From Bacteroidaceae bacterium (GTDB taxonomy: Bacteria; Bacteroidota; Bacteroidia; Bacteroidales; Bacteroidaceae), in contig JAGCDQ010000022.1 in NCBI GenBank assembly GCA_017651245.1, positions 62,001 through 126,000 on the forward strand: a stretch of 64,000 bases of DNA, read 5' to 3'. The position numbers were made by a program, and so were the translations under genes. Within the stretch, counting starts at the first letter, position 1; each line of letters opens with the position of its first letter. Positions 28,736-37,430 of this stretch are shown here, one piece after another. The notes below the pieces were generated by a model. That model ran no database searches and was not told the origin of the DNA. It saw only the letters and a program-made list of their open reading frames with translations.

Positions 28736-29647
28736 AGCAAGAAAAGTTTTTGGGGTTTATGGTGCGAAGTTAGCACAAAAGTTCGAATTATGCGAGGAAA
28801 ACAAGAAAAAAATGTCAATTGGATAGAAAAATTGTGAAAAACGTGTTCGTTTAGCGTTCAACAATTAGCGGTTAAAACAACACCGTTGTATCATCAAAAC
28901 ATCGGTGTAGGAAAGGCAAAACAACGATGTTGTTTTAAAGCGAGTACGTCTGAGGTGTTTTTGTGGACTCACGAGGATACACTTGCAACCTCCTCGTAGT
29001 AACAAGTGCAGGCTCGGGGAGGGTGCAAATGTAGGTTCAAAGGGACAATTATTAGCAATTAACCCTCGCTTTTTGCGTTGAGAGGAGCCATTTGAGTATA
29101 AATACTCCTCCAAATGAGGTGTTGATGCTGATTTTTTGGAAAGCCTTTGTGTGCAGAAAGTATAGGGTGAAGCATCTAAAGTGTAGGATTTTGTGCCTTT
29201 ATTACGCTTTAAAGGGAAGTATTTTGATGCAATCTGTCCCTTTTCTAAGGTTTGGCATCATAAGAATAGAAGACTTTGTAATATCGTATGTCATTGATTT
29301 ACTGATTATTAGATGAAATTTACTCTGGCAAAATCTATCACTTTCAGTTCTATCAGTTAGTTTTTGAGGGGGTGTCAATTTCATCTTATTATTATATAAC
29401 TTATTAATTATTAATTAGTTATATATTATAATATAGGTGGATTTGATACATAACTGACCCTTTGAAAGCTAACTGAAACTGATAGAACTGATAGATTTGT
29501 CTTGGTTGGAACAATTTGTAAACATTGTATATTATCGACTTACAGCCTTTTAGATGAATCACTGATGGTCATCTGTCACATTTTGATTTTTTCTCTACAA
29601 GGCTCCAAATCGGATACCTCCCCTTGTTATATATCAATGTGTTCGTG
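28736..29647. other. 0.9-kb gene-free, palindrome-rich region
   Basis: No open frame here looks like a gene. It holds: an imperfect 17-bp inverted repeat with one mismatch, TAAAACAACACCGTTGT (28873-28889) against 28921-28937, with an inner ACACCG/CGGTGT pair; a stretch near 28960-29020 with CACTTG/CAAGTG and CTCCTCG/CGAGG words; a hairpin at 29089-29116 around GAGTAT-AA-ATACTC; and an AT-rich part in which 29329-29360 is an imperfect inverted copy of 29469-29499 (CTGATAGAACTGATAG words). It may be the remains of a mobile element or hold structured RNA; nothing was recognised. Confidence 0.5.
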
Positions 29648-30232
29648 TTATTTTTTTTCTTCCTTCATCAACCGTTTCCACTTGAAGTAGCCCATGATGG
29701 CGATGATGACATAGAGGGCGTAGAGGGATGCCTTGAAGGGGATGTCTTTGTAGAAGTAGAGGGCGGAGGTGACGACATCGACGGCTATCCAGATGAACCA
29801 TTGCTCCAGATACTTGTGGGCGAGTGCCCAGATGCCGATGATGCTCAGGGCTGTGGTGAAGCTGTCGGCAAGGGGGACGTTGGAGTCGGTGAAAGTGACG
29901 AGCAACCAGTAGATGAGTGCCCATACGGCACAGATGATTGCCACCCAGGGAAGGATGAGTCGGGTGGGGAAGTGGCGAATGGGAAGCGCCGTTTTTTTGT
30001 GCGTGCCACGCGCCCAGCAGATGCTTCCGTAGATGGTCATGGAGAGATAGTAGAACTCCATGCCGCAGTCGGCGTAGAGTCCTTTCTGGTAGTAGAGCAC
30101 GATGCCCAAGACTTGCATGAGGAATCCAACTGCCCACATCCAAAGACTGGCACGATACTCGAACCAGATGTAGAGTAGTCCGAGTATCGTGGTCAGTATG
30201 TCAAGCCAATGGGCTGTGAGAAAATCTTGCAT
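29648..30232 (-). CDS. pnuT: PnuC-family transporter, probably thiamine (PnuT)
   Basis: The 194-residue protein has about seven hydrophobic segments and PnuC-family features (WFEYRASLWMW, FYYLSMTIYG, WFIWIAVDVVTSALYFYKD). PnuC proteins carry nicotinamide riboside or other vitamins across the inner membrane by facilitated diffusion; in Bacteroidetes the member beside a TPP-riboswitch-controlled TonB receptor is the thiamine carrier PnuT. It follows that receptor here, separated by a short hairpin spacer. Thiamine is thus inferred from the operon. Confidence 0.88.
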   Translation of the reverse strand: MQDFLTAHWLDILTTILGLLYIWFEYRASLWMWAVGFLMQVLGIVLYYQKGLYADCGMEFYYLSMTIYGSICWARGTHKKTALPIRHFPTRLILPWVAIICAVWALIYWLLVTFTDSNVPLADSFTTALSIIGIWALAHKYLEQWFIWIAVDVVTSALYFYKDIPFKASLYALYVIIAIMGYFKWKRLMKEEKK

Positions 30233-30244
30233 AGTCAGAACAAG

Positions 30245-30271
30245 AAAAACGCCCAGCGCGTGGGCTGGTTA
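30245..30271 (-). repeat. Intercistronic hairpin repeat, copy 1
   Basis: Read on the minus strand, the stop codon TAA of the receptor gene runs straight into CCAGCCCACGCGCTGGGCG and TTTTT. GCCCA/TGGGC pair around CGCGC, giving a terminator-like hairpin between two genes of one operon. Two further copies are at 52478-52504 and 53399-53426. Confidence 0.8.
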
Positions 30272-32524
30272 GAAGTTAAGTGACATGTGTGCCATGAAGT
30301 GGAAGGGTGCCTGTGGGGCGAATCCGCTTTCGTAGAGGTCGGTTGTCCAAGCGTAGGGGTTGCCGTTGGCATCCTTTCCAATCTCGCAGTATGCCCATCC
30401 GTTGTTGTCGTACTTTCGCGAGGTGAGGTTGTAGAGGGTGCCTCCGATGGTGACGCTCTTGATGCTCTTCAGCTTGAAAGTGTAAGAGAGGTCGAGGTCG
30501 TTGGTCAGGTAGTCGGAGAGGAAGAGACGGATGTTTTCGTCGCCCACCTTGGCGTAGCGGAAACCTGTGTTGGTCATATACTGACGGCTGATGTACTTGC
30601 TCAAGAGTTGTGCCTTGAAGCCGCGCCACTTGAAGGTGAGGATGTTTTTGGCGATGATTTCGGGCGAGAAGGAAATCTTTGTCTCGCCAAGGTCGAGCAT
30701 GCCCTGATTAGCCCAAGTGTCCTCCTCAGTTGCATTCACCTTCCATTCCTTGTTGCGATTGCGGCTGAAGGTGGCGTTCACGTCCCAGCGGAACCAATCT
30801 ACGGGCTGCCATGCGGCTTCCAGTTCCACGCCCGTGCGGTACGACTTGCCGCTGTTTTCGTTGGAGGCAATCATCTCACCGATGTCGTTCAGCTTGCCGG
30901 TCAGCACGAACTGGTTGTCATAGCCCATATAATAGAAGTTGAATCCTGCTGAGAACTTCTTGCTCTGGTAGCGGTAGCCCAGTTCCCAGTCGTTCAGCCG
31001 TTCAGCCTTCAGATCCACACCAATGTGCTCCTCGAAGTCGTTGCGAGTCGGTTCGCGATGTGCCACAGAGAAGTTGCCATACACCTGATGGTTGGGCGTG
31101 ATTTGGTAGAAGAGGCCGAACTTGGGATTGAAGAAGTTGTAGGCGTAGCGCTCTTGGAAGTTGATTTGATTGTAGTTCTCGTCGTAGTCGTCGGTCAGTC
31201 CGTTCATGTGGATGCTGGCGTGGCGGTACTGCAGGTCGATGAAGGCACTCAGTCCACGGAGGAACTCGTAGTTCACCTTGCCGTAGAAGTTGCCGTCATA
31301 CTTCTTTGCGTTGTTGTCGTAGTAGGTGAAGTCAGGTTGAATCAGCACATCCTTTGCCCAGATGACCTTGCCGATGTGATCGCCGTCGTACACGGTCCAG
31401 CCACCGCCCAGCGAGGCTTTGAGTCCCTTCTTGTTATCGAAGTTGAGCGAACCCACCACGCCCATGAAGTCATTGTCCAGCTTCTTCTGGTTGATGAGGT
31501 CGCCTTTTGTCTTATGGTCGCCTGGTTCTGCGATGTTGAACTGGTAGAGATTCTTGCCAGCCTTGTATTGCTCGTAGTATCCGTCGCCCTTGGTCAGGTG
31601 CAAACCTACGTTGAGCGACAGCATCTTACCCAGACCCTGGTTCCAGTGCAACTGATAGTGCTGCTGGTGATAGTTGTCCGTCTGATTGTCGTAGTAGTGG
31701 CGATTGCCGTCCGCATCGTAGTATTCGCCGCAGGAGTTGTAGGTGCGTCCGTAGAGGCTCTGCTCATACTTGCTTGTGTAGTTCCAGGCATGATAGGTCT
31801 TCTCTTTGCCGTTGAAGGTGATGAACTTCACCACCGTGTTGTTGCCGTAGTAGGCAGCCTGAAGGAAGTAAGAGTTGAGGCGTACGGAGGCACGGTCAAT
31901 GTAGCCGTCTGTGGCGATGTTGGAGAGCCTTCCCTGCACAGCCCAATGATTGCCCAGCAATCCCGATGTGAAGCGGAACGTTTCCTTGTGTGTGCCAAAG
32001 CTGCCTGCCGACATGTCGTAGCCGAACGAAGGCTTCAGGTCGAGGTTGGCCGTCTGGATGTTCACGGTGGCGCCAAACGCTCCCGAACCATTCGTCGATG
32101 TGCCTGCACCACGCTGAATCTGGATGTTCTCAGCCGAAGATGCAAAGTCGGGAATGTTCACCCAGAACACCTGAGCACTCTCCGCATCGTTCAAGGGGAT
32201 GCCGTTTGTCGTCACGTTGATGCGGCTTGGATCCACACCGCGTACTCTCATGCTCGTGTAGCCCATGCCGTTGCCCGCATCGCTCGTCATTGTCACGCTG
32301 GGGGTGAGCGAAAGCAAGTAGGGGAGGTCTTTGCCCGTGTTCATCTCGGCAATCTGCTCCTTGCTCACGTTGGTGTGAGCCACAGGAGTCGTTGCTCCCA
32401 CACGGGTCGAAACCACGTTCACTCCATCGAGGTTGATTACTTTCAGAGAGTCAGCTTTCCGACTCTGCGCCATCATGCCCATAGAACTCAGAAAGAGGCA
32501 TGCAGCTAAAAATCTTTTTACCAT
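30269..32524 (-). CDS. TonB-dependent outer-membrane receptor, probably for thiamine
   Basis: The 751-residue protein has a signal peptide (MVKRFLAACLFLSSMGMMAQ), a plug domain (about 35-160, with INLDGVNVVSTR as TonB-box region, VRGVDPSRINVTTNGIPLND and NIQIQRGAGTSTNGSGAFG) and a beta-barrel ending in a C-terminal Phe (HMSLNF). It lacks the N-terminal carboxypeptidase-like extension of SusC proteins. A TPP riboswitch sits in its leader and a PnuC-type transporter follows, the arrangement of the Bacteroides OMthi-PnuT thiamine uptake operon. The ligand is inferred from the riboswitch. Confidence 0.9.
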   Translation of the reverse strand: MVKRFLAACLFLSSMGMMAQSRKADSLKVINLDGVNVVSTRVGATTPVAHTNVSKEQIAEMNTGKDLPYLLSLTPSVTMTSDAGNGMGYTSMRVRGVDPSRINVTTNGIPLNDAESAQVFWVNIPDFASSAENIQIQRGAGTSTNGSGAFGATVNIQTANLDLKPSFGYDMSAGSFGTHKETFRFTSGLLGNHWAVQGRLSNIATDGYIDRASVRLNSYFLQAAYYGNNTVVKFITFNGKEKTYHAWNYTSKYEQSLYGRTYNSCGEYYDADGNRHYYDNQTDNYHQQHYQLHWNQGLGKMLSLNVGLHLTKGDGYYEQYKAGKNLYQFNIAEPGDHKTKGDLINQKKLDNDFMGVVGSLNFDNKKGLKASLGGGWTVYDGDHIGKVIWAKDVLIQPDFTYYDNNAKKYDGNFYGKVNYEFLRGLSAFIDLQYRHASIHMNGLTDDYDENYNQINFQERYAYNFFNPKFGLFYQITPNHQVYGNFSVAHREPTRNDFEEHIGVDLKAERLNDWELGYRYQSKKFSAGFNFYYMGYDNQFVLTGKLNDIGEMIASNENSGKSYRTGVELEAAWQPVDWFRWDVNATFSRNRNKEWKVNATEEDTWANQGMLDLGETKISFSPEIIAKNILTFKWRGFKAQLLSKYISRQYMTNTGFRYAKVGDENIRLFLSDYLTNDLDLSYTFKLKSIKSVTIGGTLYNLTSRKYDNNGWAYCEIGKDANGNPYAWTTDLYESGFAPQAPFHFMAHMSLNF

Positions 32525-32579
32525 AAAAACTGTAATTTAACTAAAGATTAAACATCCTAAAAGGGCATGTCCCGTTTAA

Positions 32580-32652
32580 TCGTCCCTACGGCAGCATTAC
32601 CTGCATCAGGTTCATGGGTATCATCTCAGCCCGCCATAGCGAGCACCCCTTT
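32580..32652 (-). promoter_or_regulatory. TPP riboswitch (thi box)
   Basis: On the minus strand the conserved thi-box words occur in order: GGGGTGC, GGCTGAGATGATACCC, GAACCTGATGCAGGTAATG and CGTAGGGA. It lies between the promoter at 32668-32698 and the receptor start at 32524. A small GGG-ACATG-CCC hairpin with TTTT follows at about 32560-32572 and could be part of the expression platform. Thiamine pyrophosphate should turn the operon off. Confidence 0.95.
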
Positions 32653-32667
32653 AGTTAAAATCGGGTG

Positions 32668-32698
32668 CAAAGGTACGAAGAAGTGAGCAAAATACAAA
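32668..32698 (-). promoter_or_regulatory. Promoter of the thiamine uptake operon
   Basis: TTTG (complement of 32695-32698) and TACCTTTG (complement of 32668-32675) are spaced by 19 bases. Transcription would start just before the thi box. Confidence 0.8.
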
Positions 32699-32856
32699 GA
32701 GAAAAGGCTTTTTTTTACTCTTATTGTCGAACGAAAGTACCTTCGGCATAGCCAACAGTACGACTTTTTTCTATTTTTTTGTAAATTTGTGCCGTTTTTC
32801 AACTTAAGTATTTCCTTTTTCTTACGTAAAGAGGGTAAAAGCAACTCAAAACCAGC

Positions 32857-33366
32857 ATGGATAGAACCACATTTGAACAGACCGCAGCGCGACTGCGTCC
32901 TCTGATTCTCCGCATCGGACGAAACTTTTTCGGTTCAGCGGATGATGCAGAGGACGTGGCACAAGAGACGCTCTTACAATTGTGGAGATACTGTCAGCAA
33001 CTGGACGAAAACCGAAACGTGGAGGCGTTGGCGGTGAGGGTGGCAAAAAACTGCTGTGTGAACATGAAACGACGGCAACACCTCACACTGATGAGGGAGA
33101 CGGACAGCATGAGCGAGACTCATCCAACGCCACATCTCTCCCCGCACGAGGAAGCGGAACGGCAGGAAGGTCTGAAAGCCCTGGATGAAGCCATCGGTCA
33201 GTTGCAACCCCGTGAACGCCAACTCTTCGAGATGCGACAGCAAGACGGACTCTCAACCGAAGAAATCGCCCAACAGACGGGCATCCCGAAAGCCTCAGTG
33301 CAAAGCATGGTGGCAATGGCGAGAAAGAAAGTGTTTAACGAAATGAAAAGGAGAATGAACTTATGA
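32857..33366 (+). CDS. ECF-type RNA polymerase sigma factor
   Basis: The 169-residue protein has a sigma region 2 (about 10-75, SADDAEDVAQETLLQLWRY) and region 4 (about 110-165, LQPRERQLFEMRQQDGLSTEEIAQQTGIPKASVQSMVAMARKKV). It lacks regions 1 and 3, as ECF factors do. Its end overlaps the next gene by ATGA; that gene encodes a single-pass protein likely to be its anti-sigma factor. A possible promoter, TAAATTTG, lies at 32782-32789. The stimulus is unknown. Confidence 0.92.
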   Translation: MDRTTFEQTAARLRPLILRIGRNFFGSADDAEDVAQETLLQLWRYCQQLDENRNVEALAVRVAKNCCVNMKRRQHLTLMRETDSMSETHPTPHLSPHEEAERQEGLKALDEAIGQLQPRERQLFEMRQQDGLSTEEIAQQTGIPKASVQSMVAMARKKVFNEMKRRMNL

Positions 33367-34025
33367 CTCAGAAAGACGTCAATAGACTCATCGATAAATA
33401 TATGGAAGGCGAGACCTCACCACAGGAGGAACGCCAGCTTTCCATCGAGGTGAATCGCCCTGATGCTCCTGCCGAGTGGAAAATCATCGCTGAGATGCTG
33501 GGCGACCTCACGTTGGGTGAAGCCCTCTACGACCAGACAATGGCTGAGCGCAAACGCATCAAGATCCGTCGCTATGTGGGGTGGGGTGTTGCAGTGGCTG
33601 CCTGCCTGACTTTGTGGTTCGTCCTCGGCAAGCTCGTTCCTGAAACTCCTCAGCAAGACACTACCCCTCAGATTGCCCAACGACCAACAGTCGTGAAGCC
33701 TGAAGAGAAAGAAGCGACTCCTGTGATGGCACCTGCATCCCCTGCGTTGGAACAAGTGGCATACACGACTCCTACCAAACGTATGAAGCGCAAGCATCGC
33801 CGACAAGCGACTCCTGTGATGGTAGAAACCATCGAAACGGAGGTGATGCCTGAATTGCCACAAGTGAGCGAGGAAGAACTGGCGCAGGTGGAGAAAGACT
33901 ACCAGATGTGGCAGCTTAAACAAGCCATCCTGATGGAGAAAATCGAAATGGATGCCGCAACGATGGCGTTGAATAAAAAGTATGAAGCTTATCTCGAAGA
34001 ATATAGTAATTGTATTGAAATTTAA
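33363..34025 (+). CDS. Probable membrane anti-sigma factor
   Basis: The 220-residue protein has a cytoplasmic N-terminus (about 1-70; MTQKDVNRLIDKYMEGETSPQEERQL as in short anti-sigma domains), one membrane helix (about 75-93, WGVAVAACLTLWFVLGKLV), and a Pro/Thr-rich then charged periplasmic part with a coiled C-terminus. It starts within the sigma gene (ATGA overlap). Binding to the sigma factor is inferred from this layout; the sequence itself is not a strong family match. Confidence 0.75.
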   Translation: MTQKDVNRLIDKYMEGETSPQEERQLSIEVNRPDAPAEWKIIAEMLGDLTLGEALYDQTMAERKRIKIRRYVGWGVAVAACLTLWFVLGKLVPETPQQDTTPQIAQRPTVVKPEEKEATPVMAPASPALEQVAYTTPTKRMKRKHRRQATPVMVETIETEVMPELPQVSEEELAQVEKDYQMWQLKQAILMEKIEMDAATMALNKKYEAYLEEYSNCIEI

Positions 34026-34045
34026 TCACTAAAAGAAGAAGGAAT

Positions 34046-35164
34046 ATGAAAACAAGAAACATCCGCTATGCAGCATTGTTGCTGGCAGCAATCGTGAGCC
34101 TGAACATGTCGGCTCAGAAGAATGTGCTCAAGGCATTTGAGAAGTTCAAGAACTCAAAAGGTGTGACCATCACGAACACCGTTCGCGAACAGGGCAAGAC
34201 CAGTGCGCTCGATCCCTGGCGATGCAACATCGTGGAATTCAAAGTGATTCCAGGCGCAGGATATGTCACGATGACGAAGGAACTGCGAGATGCGTTCGAG
34301 CAGGACAGTCAAGACGCAGACGTGACCTACTACGGCCAGATGAAGGGACTTTCGGAGAATGCCACGGAGGAGGAGAAGGCGAAGTACAAGAAGACCATCG
34401 TGCGCTACAATGACCAAGATGACCCCATCGTGATTGGCGAGAACACGACCTACGATGTGCTGGTGCTCCGCAGCAACTCCAAGGAGAATACCCAGAACCG
34501 TATCGTGGTGGCTGTGGAGTGGAAACTGGAAGGCAAGTCTGGCAGCTGGAGGGGTAATCTGTTCGAGATTGAAGGACCCAACGACTTTGTGAGAACTTCC
34601 ACCGCATCCCCAACAGGCGAAAAGGTGCTGGTTGATGACTTCGTCACCCGCATGACCTTCTATCGCGATCACTACAAGTACTCGGACAGCGCCGAAGACA
34701 AGGCTCTGCTGGTGAGCATGCTCGACTATCTGACTTTCTATGCCCCCACCGTGTCGGAGAATGAGAAGGCGATTGCGCGCAACATCCTCAGAGAGATGGA
34801 ACAGGGACAAGATGGCGCTGTGTCACCTGGCATCGTCATGAACCAAAATCTGATTGCACAGGGTTTCCAGGTGTTGGATCCGAATGGTGCGGGTAGGGTG
34901 GATGGCGCCTTGGTGCTGGAACGACTGGACAGCTATTACAAGGAATTCAGGAGAGAAACCATCATATCCATGCAGCAACAGGTGCTGAATCGTATGGCGG
35001 AATATATCCGTGCCCAGCAGGAAAAGGGCATGAGTGACGCCATCTTCAACAAAGTGGTCAAGATTCTGGGCGATTGGAAAAGCGCATGTACCATCATCGC
35101 ACATAAACAATACATCTCTAATATTCTCCTGAACATGGAAAGGAAACAAAACGGTGTGCATTAA
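34046..35164 (+). CDS. Secreted protein of unknown function, third gene of the sigma operon
   Basis: A signal peptide (MKTRNIRYAALLLAAIVSLNMSA) is followed by 350 residues that I do not recognise. Residues about 25-200 are mixed alpha/beta (KAFEKFKNSKGVTITNT, TTYDVLVLRSNSKEN, IVVAVEWKLEGKSGSWRGNLFEIEG) and the rest is helical. It begins 20 bases after the probable anti-sigma gene, so it is likely cotranscribed and may be a sensor or target of the sigma system. No catalytic motif was seen. Confidence 0.7.
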   Translation: MKTRNIRYAALLLAAIVSLNMSAQKNVLKAFEKFKNSKGVTITNTVREQGKTSALDPWRCNIVEFKVIPGAGYVTMTKELRDAFEQDSQDADVTYYGQMKGLSENATEEEKAKYKKTIVRYNDQDDPIVIGENTTYDVLVLRSNSKENTQNRIVVAVEWKLEGKSGSWRGNLFEIEGPNDFVRTSTASPTGEKVLVDDFVTRMTFYRDHYKYSDSAEDKALLVSMLDYLTFYAPTVSENEKAIARNILREMEQGQDGAVSPGIVMNQNLIAQGFQVLDPNGAGRVDGALVLERLDSYYKEFRRETIISMQQQVLNRMAEYIRAQQEKGMSDAIFNKVVKILGDWKSACTIIAHKQYISNILLNMERKQNGVH

Positions 35165-35165
35165 T

Positions 35166-35196
35166 TTTGTACTTTCTTCAATTATTCGTAACTTTG
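35166..35196 (+). promoter_or_regulatory. Promoter of the M13 peptidase gene
   Basis: TTTG (35166-35169) and TAACTTTG (35189-35196) with a 19-base spacer, directly after the preceding stop codon. The peptidase is therefore separately transcribed. Confidence 0.8.
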
Positions 35197-35215
35197 CCGC
35201 CTAATTGAAAAAGAA

Positions 35216-37243
35216 ATGATGAAAACTAAAAACATTTTGATGATGATGACAATGGTAGCATCGACGATGGCGAATGCCCAGACGATGGGCATCAAGTTGG
35301 AGAATATGGACATGACCGCCAAGCCTGGCACGGACTTTTATCAATATGCCTGTGGCGGATGGTTGAAGAACAACCCCTTGCGTCCTGAGTTTTCAAGGTA
35401 TGGAAGTTTCGACGTGGTGGCGGAAGAGAACCAGAAACGCATCCGTGAGATTATCGAAGGACTGGCGGCTCAGCCACAGGAGAAGGGTTCACTGGGACAG
35501 AAGATTGGCGACCTCTATGCCCTAAGGATGGATTCCGTGCGCCAGAACAAGGATGGCGTGACGCCTGTAATGGTGGACTTGAAACGTGTGGCGGCTGTGA
35601 AAACCAAAGCTGAACTGAAGGAGTTGATCAACCAGATGAACGTGGAAGGTGTGGGCTTTGGAGAGCTGTGGGGCAGCTATGTGGGTGCCGACATGATGGA
35701 ATCCACACAAAACATATTGGAACTCTCACAAGGTGGCTATTCGTTGGAACGTGACTACTACGTGAAGGAAGATGAGGAGAACAAGAAAATCTTGGATGCC
35801 TACAGGAAACATATCGTGAAGATGTTCCAGTTTGTGGGCGAGACGCCAGCCGATGCTCAAAAGAAGATGGAGAACGTGGTGGCGTTGGAGATGAGGATGG
35901 CAAAGGCTGGACGTGACAATGTGGCGTTGCGTGATGTTGCCTCAAACTACCATAAGATGTCTTTTGCTGACTTTACAAAGGAGTATGCAGGCTATGATTG
36001 GAAGACATACTTTGACGTGCAGGGTCTCACAGAGATTGACTCCCTTTCCGTGGGTCAGCCTGAAGCCATCAAGGAGGCGTTGAAGGTGTGGGAAGACACA
36101 TCTGTGGAAGTGCTGAAAGACTGGTTGCAATGGCAGATACTGGATTCGGCTGGTTCCATGCTGGGTGATGAAGTGTATGAGGAGGTGTTCGACTTCAATG
36201 GTCGCATCCTGACAGGTGCCAAAGAACCACGTCCTCGTTGGAAGCGCAGTGTGAGCATTGTGAACAGCGTGTTGGGCGAGGCTGTGGGACAAATCTATGT
36301 GGAGAAATACTTTCCACCAGCCAACAAGGCACGTATGGAGCAACTGATCAAGAACCTCCAGATTGCGCTGGGAGAACGCATCGACGCACAGGAATGGATG
36401 AGCGAATCGACCAAGAAGGCTGCCCACGAGAAACTGGATGCCTTCTATGTGAAGGTGGGTTATCCCAACAAGTGGCGTGACTATTCGAAGATGAACATCG
36501 ACCCCGAGAAGACACTCTACGAGAACATGAAGGAGGTGGCGAAGTGGGCTCATGCCGATATGCTGGAACGCAAGTGGAAGAAGCCTGTGGACAGGGATGA
36601 GTGGTACATGAACCCACAGACGGTGAATGCCTATTACAACCCCACAACCAACGAGATTTGCTTCCCTGCTGGTATCCTTCAATACCCATTCTTTGACATG
36701 GACGCAGATGATGCCTTCAACTATGGAGCAATTGGTGTAGTGATTGGTCATGAGATGTCGCATGGCTTCGACGACCAAGGTCGCCAGTTTGATAAGGATG
36801 GTAACTTCCGTGATTGGTGGGCAGAAGGGGATGGAGACCAATACAACGAGCGTGCTCAGGTCATCAAGGACTTCTTTTCTGCCATCAAGGTGCTGCCCGA
36901 CTTGAATGCAAATGGTGATCTCTGTTGTGGCGAGAACTTAGGTGATCATGGTGGTCTGAAGTTTGCATATACTGCTTTCAAGAATGCCACCAAGGAACAT
37001 CCGCTGCCTGTGAAGGACGGTTTCACGCCTGAACAACGCTTCTTCTTGGCATACGCAGGGGTGTGGGCAAGTAACATCACAGAGGAGGCCATCCGCAACC
37101 TCACCACTTCTGACCCGCATTCATTGTGCAAGTGGCGCGTGAATGGTGCCCTTCCTTTGGTCGATGCTTGGTATGAGGCATTTGGCATCACAGAAAAAGA
37201 CCCCATGTTTGTTCCGAAAGAGAAACGTGTGAAAATTTGGTGA
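35216..37243 (+). CDS. pepO: M13-family zinc metallopeptidase (PepO-like)
   Basis: The 675-residue protein has a signal peptide (start at 35216 or 35219) and then the M13 N-terminal domain (DFYQYACGGWLKNN). The zinc site is complete: GHEMSHGFD with HExxH at about residue 512 and the third ligand Glu in GENLGDHGG (about 573). NAYYNPTTNEICFPAGILQYPFF and the C-terminal W are family features. The family cleaves peptides, here in the periplasm or outside. There is no N-terminal membrane anchor, unlike mammalian neprilysin. Normal length for the family. Confidence 0.94.
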   Translation: MMKTKNILMMMTMVASTMANAQTMGIKLENMDMTAKPGTDFYQYACGGWLKNNPLRPEFSRYGSFDVVAEENQKRIREIIEGLAAQPQEKGSLGQKIGDLYALRMDSVRQNKDGVTPVMVDLKRVAAVKTKAELKELINQMNVEGVGFGELWGSYVGADMMESTQNILELSQGGYSLERDYYVKEDEENKKILDAYRKHIVKMFQFVGETPADAQKKMENVVALEMRMAKAGRDNVALRDVASNYHKMSFADFTKEYAGYDWKTYFDVQGLTEIDSLSVGQPEAIKEALKVWEDTSVEVLKDWLQWQILDSAGSMLGDEVYEEVFDFNGRILTGAKEPRPRWKRSVSIVNSVLGEAVGQIYVEKYFPPANKARMEQLIKNLQIALGERIDAQEWMSESTKKAAHEKLDAFYVKVGYPNKWRDYSKMNIDPEKTLYENMKEVAKWAHADMLERKWKKPVDRDEWYMNPQTVNAYYNPTTNEICFPAGILQYPFFDMDADDAFNYGAIGVVIGHEMSHGFDDQGRQFDKDGNFRDWWAEGDGDQYNERAQVIKDFFSAIKVLPDLNANGDLCCGENLGDHGGLKFAYTAFKNATKEHPLPVKDGFTPEQRFFLAYAGVWASNITEEAIRNLTTSDPHSLCKWRVNGALPLVDAWYEAFGITEKDPMFVPKEKRVKIW

Positions 37244-37355
37244 AAAATCGGGGGAAAAGTCATGTAAAATGGACTTTCTCCCCCTTTTTTTGTGTTTTTT
37301 TAAGAAAAAAGTAAAAAAAATCCCTTAAATGTGAATGTTGTATTGAAAAAATCTG

Positions 37356-37363
37356 TACCTTTG
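37356..37363 (+). promoter_or_regulatory. -7 element upstream of the Pro/Gly/Arg-rich protein
   Basis: TACCTTTG lies 68 bases before ATG 37431. TTG at 37338-37340 is nearer than the ideal -33 position. Confidence 0.5.
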
Positions 37364-37430
37364 GGACACTAAAACCAAATAACACTAAACCAAATCACTT
37401 TATTACAAACCTATCAAACTCTATATGCTT

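Noticed and set aside
31025-32509. 494-aa plus-strand open frame
   Set aside because: It is the shadow of the TonB receptor gene, which has plug and barrel motifs and a riboswitch in its leader.
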